Assembly (NCBI RefSeq): GCF_030272615.1
Contig: NC_081413.1
Span: 143,442,476 to 143,506,475, forward strand
Direction of reading: 5' to 3'
From: Cryptomeria japonica
Taxonomy: Eukaryota > Streptophyta > Pinopsida > Cupressales > Cupressaceae
Length of the DNA stretch: 64,000 nt
Below are positions 44,401-53,689 of the stretch, one piece after another; position 1 is the first letter of the stretch, and every line of letters starts with the position of its first letter. The notes beneath the pieces are model-generated. The model was given only the letters and a program-made list of their open reading frames with translations, was not told the origin of the DNA and did no database searches. Both the position numbers and the translations under genes were made by a program.

Positions 44401-45673
44401 AATTGAAGCTGTTAGACTATTTCTTGCCTATGCAGCTTATAAGAACTATAAGGTTTATCAAATGGATGTTAAATATGCATTTTTGAATGGTGAACTTGAG
44501 GAAGAAGCATACATTGAGAAACCTAATAGATTTTCACTGACAGATGATAAAGATCTAGTTTGCAGATTAAAGAAATCTTTATATGGATTGAAACAAGCTC
44601 CTAGAGCTTAGTATGCAAGGTTGAATACATATCTTTTGAAGCTTGGTTTTACTAAAGGTAGTGTTGATAGTAATTTATAGTATAAGATCACTGATGATAA
44701 TATTCCGATTATTGAAGTATTTGTTGATGATATTATTTTTGGAGGAGAAGATAAATTGTGCATGGAATTTGCTAACAATATGAAGAATGAATTTGAAATG
44801 TCCATGATTGGTGAGATGAGATTTTTCTTAGGCTTACAGATTACTCAAACTGACAAAGGCATTTTTATCTGTCAAACTAAGTATCTGAAGGAATTGTTGA
44901 AGAAGTTTGGTATGGATAATTCCAAACCGGTAAGTACTCCTATGGTGACAAGTGAGAAATTATCTATCAAGGATACTTCTACACCGTTAAATCCAACAAG
45001 GTATAAGTCTATGATTGGTGGTCTATTATACCTAACTCAGACTAGACCGGATATTATGAATGCAATAAGTATTGTTTCAAGATATCAAAGTAATCCTAAA
45101 GAAAATCATGAATGTGTCGTAAAAAGGATATTCTAGTATTTGCAAGGAACAACAGAATATGATTTATGGTATTCTAAAAATGATGATTTCACTTTATGTG
45201 CATATATTAACTCGGATTGGGTGGGAGATACTGATGACAGGAAGAGCACTTCTGGTGGAGCTTTCTTTCTTGGAAAGAAACTGGTTTCATGGATCAGCAA
45301 AAAATAGTCATGCATTTCTTTATCTACTGTAGAAGTTGAGTATGTTGTAGAAACAACTAATTGCACTCAAGTCTTGTGGATGAAGCAAATGTTGAAGGAT
45401 ATCAGGGTAAATTGTAGTGAACCGATAGTTATCTACTGTGATAACTCTATAGCTATTGACATGTTTAAAAATTCAATATTTCACTCTAAGACTAATCATA
45501 TATCAATAAAATATAACTTTTTGAAGGACAAGGTAGAAGGAAAGGAAGTCAAATTAGTTTATGTGAACACTAAAGAACAGATTGCAAATATATTCACTAA
45601 ACCATTTTCTAAGGAATCATTTGAGTATTTGAGAGACAAATTAGGGGTTTCTGCCCCTCTGGCAAAGACTTGA
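41471..45673 (+). pseudogene. C3 gag-pol polyprotein, inactivated
   Basis: Gag starts at ATG 41471, with stops at 41742 and 42113. The zinc knuckle at 42313 keeps C-x2-C-x4-H-x4-C. In the protease the catalytic DSG reads DIG (42635). Integrase (about 42990-43560) keeps the LWHKRLCH and CKEC pairs and ends at a TAG at 43568, where C2 has Trp. RT (44240-44730) has stops at 44609 (Trp in C2) and 44678, and FVDD near 44718. RNase H (45040-45670) has stops at 45134 and 45305 and ends in the IFTKPF terminus. At least nine premature stops mean it is inactive. C2 gives a natural reference: most domain boundaries align without large gaps. Confidence 0.95.
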
Positions 45674-46009
45674 TTGATGCAGTTTGTCATCAGTTTGGAA
45701 TGTATTATCTGAGATATTTTTCATTCTGGCACTAATGAGTGGTGCTACTACTCAGGGGGAGTAGTCAGCTTTGAGATACAGAGGTTTGTATTCTTGCTTT
45801 GATATTTTTGTCAAATTTCTGGCATTGATGTCAAAGGGGGAGAGATGTTGATGTGAAAAATAAGAAAAGGAGTTGTATACATTAGGGGGGGAGTTTTTGA
45901 TATTCAAGAGATTGTTGGTTGTCTTCCATAGGGGGAGACTTGTTTGACATTTCTTGGTACTTAGATATTTTTAACATCTAGTGTCGGCATCAATGCCAAA
46001 GGGGGAAAT
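45674..46009 (+). other. C3 post-pol spacer with repeated purine tracts
   Basis: Noncoding. It has at least five tracts containing GGGGGAG or a close form (near 45755, 45835, 45885, 45930 and 46000). The last, AAAGGGGGAAAT, adjoins the 3' LTR. Confidence 0.8.
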
Positions 46010-47267
46010 TGTTGGCATTATGGATGAATTGATTATATGTTGCATTGATGTTTTGTCATTGATGTCAACACTAGTTGTTATGGTTGGTTATCGGCAGACA
46101 GGTTTTGGTTACCGATAGAAGATCTAGTGTTACCGGCAGAAGAGACTATCTATTGCACACTTTTGGCATGTTTGGATCTATGGAATGTGATTGGTTACAT
46201 GTGGTACATGATTATGGAGCATGTCTTGGTCAAATGGTATTGACTTGGTAATCAGATGCTATCATACACTCTGGTAAACCCTTACTGGCATTGGTTTAAG
46301 GTTTAACTGGCAGAGCTTTCACTGAGGAATCTTGATAGGATGCATAAGTGGTGTTGGTACAGCTTCTAGATGGATTTCAGGATGTTGAAGATGTTCTTTC
46401 ATTGTTCTTAAACTGCTTGAAGACACTGCTTTGGCATGGTGGACCTAGAATAGGTATGGTACCTATCTAGTTTATGGACCGGTATCATGTTAACATGTAC
46501 TCTACACATTACCAGGATGTTTCGGGATGTTTTATGGATTGGTTATTGTTGTTTTGGTCTTAAGACGACATGGAATATCATTGTAATATGGATTTATGTA
46601 ATGATCTTATGGTAATATCTTTTAAGTCGCCGACCTAATTGGTTTAGGCCTTAGGGTTGGTATAAAATGATGTAAGATCTCATTGTAGATTGTGGTATGA
46701 GAATGGAATAAGTGTCGTGGTCTTGGAATGCAATATCATATGCGAAGGAGATTTTTTCAATCATAGGTGATCGAATTGGGATTAAGGAAGAGGTCAAAGG
46801 CCTCAAGTATTGAGCTTAACTAGGACTATAATTAGGCATGGTAGATGTTATCTCTGGCAGTTCACTCTATTGGATTGTTGTCCATTTATCTTGAGATGGT
46901 TGTAGCCTCTTTGTAGTCAATGAGACTCTTTTGTAATGAGCAATACGCTCTAGGCAGTGTGTCTTCTGGCATGTGTAGGCCCCTCATTGTAACACATACT
47001 TTCTGTAGAAGTATCATCTGACTGTGGGTAGGCTTCCCACTGTGGTTTTTTCCTTTTCGGGTTTTCCACGTACAAATCATGGTGTTATGTGGTATGGTTG
47101 CTTTGCATTGATTATCTGTTTAATTGTTAAGTTGTATTGTTTACCGGTATTTGTTTCTGCGCTACCAGTACTTAATCTGGTTTAAGGTTAATAAGTGGAT
47201 TAAATGATATAATCTATTAACAAATTATTCACCCCCCCCTCTCAGATGTTCACCGGTTATCCTAATA
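46010..47267 (+). repeat. C3 3' LTR
   Basis: TGTTGGCATTATGG..CCTAATA, 1258 bp. It continues straight into the resumed G1 LTR at GAGACACTTGTCCC. Confidence 0.9.
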
Positions 47268-47686
47268 GAGACACTTGTCCCTTTTTTGAGGACAAGTGTC
47301 TCCTCTTCTCCACCCCTTCCCTTCCTCATCTCTCTTATTTAATCCCTCCATTTTTAGACCAAACTCTCTCGGATCCACTTTTTCACTCAATGCATCATTT
47401 CTCTGCCAAAATAATCACTCATACTCACACATCCATTTTTCATCTCTCATTATCACTTGCATCTACAATCATGGATCACAACTCAAACATCTGTTGATGT
47501 CATGAGCACACATCCAATCGCAAAATAATCAAATCGAAGCAAGGATATTGGTTTACATTGCTTGTCATTTGTATTTTTTCTTTGCTTTTATTATTTTGAT
47601 CTTGAAGTGTTGAGTTTAATGGCTTGTTTTGGTTAATTAGTTTATCTTTTATCCTTTAGGTTAGCATGCACATTTTCCCTCATACA
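47268..47686 (+). repeat. G1 3' LTR, second part
   Basis: Matches 10263-10681 of the 5' LTR and ends CCCTCATACA, followed by GATAT. Confidence 0.9.
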
Positions 47687-47935
47687 GATATTGGTTTGAT
47701 AGGGTAACATCTGGAAGAGGTTAAATCGATAGATCTTGACAGTCCTTAAAAGATAAAAAAAGATTATGTCATCGTCATAGCATGATCAGGCCATTTAAAA
47801 AATCTACCAGTATTGGTTTGAAAGTTACTCTATGTATGCAAAATGGCCTGTGGACGACGATAATCTATATTATGATCAAAAAGGCCCAATTTATTGTGCA
47901 TGTAAAACCATGCTTCCCTTTCACCAACTTTCCAA
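47687..47935 (-). pseudogene. LINE fragment after the endonuclease, second segment
   Basis: Minus-strand reading gives WKVGEREAWFYMHNKLGLFD, the stretch that follows GDFN in plant L1 endonucleases. A weaker SNFQTNTGRFFKWPDHAM match to the C-terminal end of the domain comes next. There is a stop between them. It lies between the G1 3' end and the minus-strand solo LTR, and its frame continues into 8655-9697 on the other side of G1. Confidence 0.8.
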
Positions 47936-49230
47936 TGTTGGCAACAACAATGAAGGAAAACTAAGAGGGGGGGTGGATCAGTTTTCACTGGATTAACAAA
48001 CTTAATCACAATCACAAATTTGATAAACTGCAGTAACAACAAGGATATGCAAATTGATGACACAACACGCAACACCAATATTTTGATGTGGAAACCCCGG
48101 TTAAGGGAAAAACCATCGTGGGAACCTACCCACAATAAGATGATACTCTACAGTAGTATGGGAAAATAATTACAATGGGGAATGCACTAGCATTCAGGCA
48201 CACTGCATAGATCTTACTTCTCAAGATACAATAACTTGGAAGGCTACAATCTCACTGACTTACAACAAGATTCAAACTACAATTTGGAAGCAATGACGTG
48301 CAATAATAGCATCTGCTAATGCCTGATGATAATTTCAGTTAAGCACATTTGTCTTCTCTACAACACCTCAACTCAATACACCACATTGAAATATGAATCC
48401 TTGTTCGCACATACACCACTCTCTAATAATGCAGACACAACCTCGATACCTAAATTACATGACTATACCACCTATTTATATAATTCATCAACCTTGACAA
48501 CAAGGTCGGCTAAACCCTCAACTCATAATTACAAAATTACATCACACGATACAAAGATCGACCACCAAACAACCAATATAATGATATAAATGACATAACA
48601 TGGACCTAAATCAAAATTCCAAATGCTCATCACCATCGGTAATCACACCAAGATCAACCGCAACACGCTACACCACAAGGAAAACTACATAACATGAAGA
48701 ACATCACCGAATCAGAAAGATCACCAAAAAATCGCACAATGATCAATGTGGATCATCAAAACAAATAGGACATGATTAGGAAACACTTGCAAGCACGTTA
48801 GAATCATCAACAACAGTTGCACCAACACCACTTATCAAATCTTCATCAATCAACATCTGAACCTCAAGAACACTCAAACAACAGCAACTATCATGAAGAA
48901 AGATAACTTGGGAGCACCAAATCATGAACCATCTGAAATGAAGATACACAAGACCATCCCAAACAATATCCCAAAATCTCAACTCAAGATCTGATCACAC
49001 CAGAATATTCTAGAGGAAATACTGAACTCTACAAAGCACTGATCAGAAAACCAAACTACAAACCAGATCAAATGATATGATCAATTAAGATTCATGGATC
49101 ACTGAAACCAATACCAAAGGATATAATGATACTAGAAATACTCCATACACCAAACCATGATCCCAATAAACCAATCCATAATGATCGGATCAATGACAAC
49201 AACACATCCTAGCAGCAACAATGTCCAACA
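47936..49230 (-). mobile_element. Copia-type solo LTR, minus strand
   Basis: On the minus strand it starts TGTTGGACATTG and ends near TTGCCAACA. It has the C1/C2/C3-type tail (GATCCACCCCCCCTC) and the GTGGGTAGGTTCCCACGATGGTTTTTCCC block found in those LTRs. The length of 1295 bp is close to the C3 LTR. No target duplication is visible (TCCAA against AGAGA). The left end could be up to 15 bp further right. It interrupts the LINE just after the GDFN motif. Confidence 0.75.
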
Positions 49231-49665
49231 AGAGAATCAAACCTTCTTTGTTAGAGGTAGCCTCCACCATGTTAAAATCACCACACGACACCCAAGTAGC
49301 AAGTGGCAATGAATCTGCAATCCATCACCATAGCAAGGATCGCTCAATAGCCTCATTGGGAGCATAAACATTAATGATCTCAAAGGAATGATTATTCATT
49401 GACATAAGGATCCAAACCAACCACTGAGTAGCATTTGACCCATGAGCCACAACAAAAGAATTCCATTGTGGCGCAAGGAGAGTGATAACACCTCCCCTTC
49501 CCATATTGTGTCTGGAAGCAAAAATCAAGCCAGCTAGCCAAATAAATCCGCATGCAACAACAAGCATGAATGAAGAAATTTTTATTTCTTGAAGACAAAA
49601 GAAATCTAGACCAAGATATTTTTTTCAAGTATCCCACATGGAATACTTCCTGACGAGGTTATTCA
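49231..49665 (-). pseudogene. LINE endonuclease domain, first segment
   Basis: Minus-strand reading gives an L1-type apurinic endonuclease: LGLDFFCLQEIK (the family's QE(T/I)K with the metal-binding Glu), then RGGVITLLAPQW, IINVYAPN and CGDFNMVE (GDFN motif). One in-frame TGA replaces the Trp after RSLLW. The real N-terminus is missing: the copia LTR of C5 begins at 49666. This is the 5' end of what remains of the LINE, and it sets the orientation of all five segments. Confidence 0.9.
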
Positions 49666-50005
49666 TGTAGAACATTTTTAGCTATTAGTTTATTTTTTAC
49701 AACTAGTTATTTTTTGCTTTTTTTCTTAAGTTCACTTAGGACTTCTTTCTTCTATTTTAGCTTTTGTGTATCTATTTTAGCTAGGGTTGAACTTTTTTTT
49801 TATCTCTTCATGCCTACACTTCAATTCCCCTAAATTTGGATTAGGGCATCTTTGTGCTTTCTTTATAAGTACCTCATTGTATAATTGTAATTCATTTTGT
49901 ATTCTTTGATTTAGAGAAATATAGCATTCATTTATGCAACTCTCTTGTGGGAGGTGTTTTGCTTGTTGTTTGATCTTGTAAGTTCTTATGTTGTAAAATT
50001 CAACA
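49666..50005 (+). repeat. C5 5' LTR
   Basis: A short 340-bp LTR starting TGTAGAACATTTTTAGC and ending AATTCAACA before the primer site. It is of a different family from the C1-C3 LTRs. The start is inferred from where the LINE frame stops and from the TG. Confidence 0.6.
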
Positions 50006-50107
50006 TGGTATTAGAGCTCAATATTTAATTCAACATGGTATCAAAGCTCAATATTTAATTCAACATGGTATCAGAGCTCAATCTTTAATTCAACATGGTA
50101 TCAGAGT
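49998..50107 (+). repeat. Four tandem tRNA-Met primer sites, 30-bp unit
   Basis: The 30-base unit CAACATGGTATCAGAGCTCA plus ATNTTTAATT is repeated at exact spacing from 50001, 50031, 50061 and 50091. Each contains TGGTATCAGAGC or a one-base variant (TGGTATTAGAGC, TGGTATCAAAGC, and TGGTATCAGAGT in the last). Confidence 0.95.
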
Positions 50108-51467
50108 GTAGATTCAGCAAGCCCCTTCACAAGATTTAAGGCTTTTTTTACTCAAAGCGTTGCAGGATCATAGACTTTCTTTTTTGTGGATTTGGTGGTG
50201 GACGAATATTTTATTAGCTTTGAATCAAAATGGGCTTCACCATCGCATCCATAGCGTCAAAATACCTTAAGATCAACTGTTATTTCATCAAAATCCAACT
50301 AGTTGAAATTTGGGGTCAATTTGGTTAACAATACATTTTACAAGTAAAAATTAGGGGGTAGTTAAAAATTTTGGTTGATTTGGGGCAAAACATACCTCAC
50401 CATTGAGTCTACATTGGCCAAAAACCCTAAGAACACCTATAAAATCATCAAAATCAAAGGTCGTTGAATTTATTACAAAAAAAAAAAAATTAAGACACAA
50501 AAATTTGTACCATACCATATGGTTGTAGATATTTCTTGCCCCAATCTGTACCTAGCAGTGTCTCAATCATCATAATACATTAGGTCCAAGTTCTTTGGTC
50601 AAAAAATTTTCAAACAAAAAAAAGTTGCAAATTTTTAGAAAGGGGGTGTGTTTCTTTTAAATGCAAAGTCAAAGGGGGGAGGTACGCTTTTTTTACCAGG
50701 CCTACACACATCACATCTACCATACCAGTGTAACTTTCCCCTACATGCGCTAACCTGTGTGCTAACATCATCCTCTTTTTGAAGATTTTTCACTAAATTT
50801 GGCATTGATCTCTATTTTTAGAAAAACCTCTAATTTTGGCTAGAGATTTAGAGAGAATCTTTTGTGGAATATTTTGGAAATATTCTAGTGGAATATTTTT
50901 TTGCATTGGGCTTGATTCTTTTCAATGATAGGGAATATTTTGCTGACATCAACAATCAACTTTTTGACCAAATTTGCCTTCTAAGCCCTAAATACCTATA
51001 GTTAATTAGTTTTTTTGCCATAACTTTGTAATACAGGCTTCAATTTTTCACTTCTACATATTGTCAAAAAGATGATTTTGGCACCAATCTACTTGTTGTG
51101 GTATTTTTGTCAGACTTTGATCCTAGTGACTATTATAGGCCTCTAAAGTTATCCTTGTTTTTTTGCACTTACAGGACCATAACTTAGGCAAATGAACTCC
51201 ATTTTTTTACTTTCGCATATCGTCGGAAAGTTCTCAGAGTCACCTATTCAAATCTATAGATATTTTTCTATATATTTTTTTTGGTCCTTAGATAAAGTGA
51301 TTTCTTTATTTTGAGCTTTATCTTCATTTAAATTACACTAGGGTTTGTGTTTTCTTTTTTTTTTTTTTTTTGGGGGGGGGGGGGGGGGTCAATTTGTATT
51401 TTTTAGATCCTCTTCACACCTCAACCCTATGGTAGACTATATCGCTCATCCCACGCCCCATAACTAT
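50108..51467 (+). other. C5 leader, noncoding
   Basis: AT-rich and no gene. It contains A runs (50467-50480) and an abrupt poly-T/poly-G tract at about 51353-51389. The length exceeds the usual copia leader seen here (57-70 bp in C1-C3). Confidence 0.6.
51353..51389 (+). repeat. Poly-T followed by poly-G tract
   Basis: About 20 T then about 16 G in direct succession, just upstream of the C5 gag remains. Confidence 0.9.
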
Positions 51468-53660
51468 CACACCTAGAAAGATCACATGAAAAAATTGCTC
51501 ATGTCCAAAGGTTTGTGATCTAGTTTGGATGAGACCCAACCCACCTTTGAGCATCCATTTGAGGATTTTCAACATAGAAACAAGATGAATGAAGCTATGG
51601 GATTGATCACCATACATGTTTTAGATAGTCTCATGTTTCACCTTGAGTCCTGCACTACTCTTCAAGCCATGTGGACTTAGTTCAAGAATCTTTTGTAGTG
51701 GTTAATGAGTTCAAAAAAATGCAACTGGAGTTGTAGTTGACTACATAGGTACTTGATTCTTTTCCTACTATTGATGACTTTTTAGAGAAGTTCAAATCAC
51801 TCAAATATTTATTGAAAAGTTGTGGAAAGGAGAAATCTAACCAAGAGTTTGTCTACTTGATTTTGGCTAAGCTTGAAGGGACTTTTCAAGTCTTCACTTC
51901 TACATTTTATACCTTTGTGGATGTTATGGATACAACCTTCACTTTTCCATGTTTTAAGGTCTTGTGTGAGCGATTAACTTGGAAGCCTAAACAAGATTTA
52001 ATTTTTGGTTCCTCTTCCCAAGCCTTAGTTGAACCACCCTCTAAGGGAAAATAAAAGAAGAAGTTGAAGCCTAAGACACCTTCTACATCAGGAAATGAAA
52101 GTCCCTCCAAGCCCCTTAGTAGTCAAATCAAAAGTCTAAATCCACTCTACCACCTATTAATTCTTCTAAGTTTGGTGAGTCTTCCTATAAGACAAAGATA
52201 GTTTTTGTGGAAGGGAGGGACGTCCTATTACCATATGTTGGAAGAGACTACAAGCCTTAAAGGAGGTCATGCGACAACATCACATTAAAACCCCTAAGTC
52301 TTCTTCCTTATACAAAGGCAATGATCAAGCACTTTTAGCTTGGGCCTTGCCTTCAATAGTTACTTGGATACTTGATTCTGGTGTTTCTCATCATATGACA
52401 CCCTTAGGATCTAGTTGATTGTCTTTCAAATTGCAGTACTACATAGATTGCAGTGGGGGATTCTAATCAACTTTTAGCTATTGGTTTGGGCCTTATTATA
52501 CTTGAGGATGGTTATTTTCAAGATGTTTTGTTGTTCTTGACATCTCCAACAACCTTCTCTCAATGTATCATATTTTTCATTTTGGAATGGGGAAGACAGT
52601 TGAGTTCACAACACATGATGTGATTATTAAAGACCTCCATGACCCTAATGTTCTTGTGGCTTCTAGGAATGTTGATCCCACGTCTCGATTTTACCACTTT
52701 GATGGTTTTGAGAGTTAATCTCTTATTGTTTTTTCCTTCATAGCTTATGCAAATTTAGTAAGCTTTGGCATGAACACTTTTGTCATATCAACAATAGGTA
52801 TCTACAATAGATGAGCACACAATCTTTGGTGCTTGGCCTACCTTATATTCTTGCATTGATGGTGTTTATCGAGTTTGTGTGCTTGGTAGGCATCATAGAG
52901 ATTATTTTCCTTCAGGTAGAGCCCACTATGTTAAGGCACCCTTGGAGTTATTTCATAGTGACCTCATTTCCTTTTTGACTCCATATTTTTTGGGGGCCAA
53001 GTATATGCTCACATTCATCAATGAATTCTTCAAGCGTACATGGGTGTACTTTCTTAAGTACAAGAGTGATGTCTTTGATTTCTTCAGGAGGTGTAAGGCA
53101 TTTATGGAGAAGCATAATGGTCTTTATATAAAGTAGATACACATAGATAACAGGGGGAAGTATGTCGATCAATCATTTTAGGACTTTTTCTTTGGGCATG
53201 GCATCCTTCATCAGTTTACAGTTCCTTATACCCCTCATTAGAATGGTGTTGTCAAGAGGAAGAACATAACAATTTAGGAAATGGTTAATTGCATGATTCA
53301 ATCTCAAGATATGGATGCAACTTTTTAGGTTGAGGTAGTGAATTGTGATAATTGCATTCAGAACCACCTGTCTCACAAGGAATTGCGACAATTGACTCCC
53401 GAGGAGGCTTGGTCCCATGTCAAGCCTGATGTGTCTTCATTAAGAGTTTTTGGGAGTGTGGCTTGGGCATTCATTCTAGTTGCACAAAGGAAAGCCATGG
53501 AGAGGAAGATTCAACCACTAATCTTTGTTGGCTACTATGAGGATTCTAAAACATATAGGTTGTTCGATCCTATTTCTAGAGAGATCTTGTTTTGGTGAGA
53601 TGTCCAATTTCATCAGCACTATCCTCTTATGGATTATCCTGTTGGGAGCACTATTAAATT
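51468..53660 (+). pseudogene. C5 gag-protease-integrase, decayed
   Basis: Gag-like reading from about 51468 (RNKMNEAMGLITIHVLDSL, then ILAKLEGTFQVFTSTF around 51850), with frame changes and stops. A protease WILDSGVSHHMT is at about 52363. The GAG-pre-integrase word LWHEHFCHIN is near 52762. The integrase core runs from 52879 to 53260, with LFHSDLI, INEFFKRTWVYFLK and IHIDNRGKY, then NGVVKRKN. The C-terminal part to 53600 has TPEEAW and SLRVFGSVAW. Stops interrupt it repeatedly. Nothing resembling RT follows. Confidence 0.85.
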
Positions 53661-53689
53661 TGGTCATGGTTTATGCCCTTTTTTTTTCT

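Larger units (their letters stand above)
40276..47267 (+). mobile_element. C3: Ty1/copia element, 5' end deleted
   Basis: The 3' LTR (46010-47267, 1258 bp) is complete. The 5' LTR (40276-41412) lacks its first 120 bp. The interior has gag, protease, integrase, RT and RNase H in copia order and is closely related to C2 at the protein level, but has a different LTR sequence. It is inserted in the G1 3' LTR. Because the left junction is deleted, no target duplication can be read. Confidence 0.9.
9698..47686 (+). mobile_element. G1: LTR retrotransposon carrying nested C1, T1, C2 and C3
   Basis: The head TGTAGACACCTAAATT occurs at 9698 and 39815, and the LTR tail TTTTCCCTCATA occurs at 10681 and 47686. 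The flanks are GATAC (9693-9697) and GATAT (47687-47691), an imperfect target duplication. The element is inserted in the minus-strand LINE. After removing nested elements, the internal region is about 7.3 kb (10682-11012 and 32854-39814). It has a primer-site-like TGGCACGCCCGATGGGACC and a polypurine tract GAAGAGGGGCAAAA, but no gag, protease, integrase or RT that I can recognise. The only long frame is the Pro/Ser-rich ORF at 35521-37068. It is therefore a large retrotransposon derivative (LARD-like) that depends on enzymes made elsewhere. The primer site type suggests Ty3/gypsy; this is inference. Confidence 0.8.

Noticed and set aside
9698-47686. Endogenous pararetrovirus or retrovirus with envelope
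   Set aside because: No movement protein, coat or envelope-like frame is visible; all recognisable pol belongs to Ty1/copia elements or LINEs.
48326-48589. 87-codon Thr/Tyr-rich frame
   Set aside because: Falls inside the minus-strand copia solo LTR and has no homologue I recognise.
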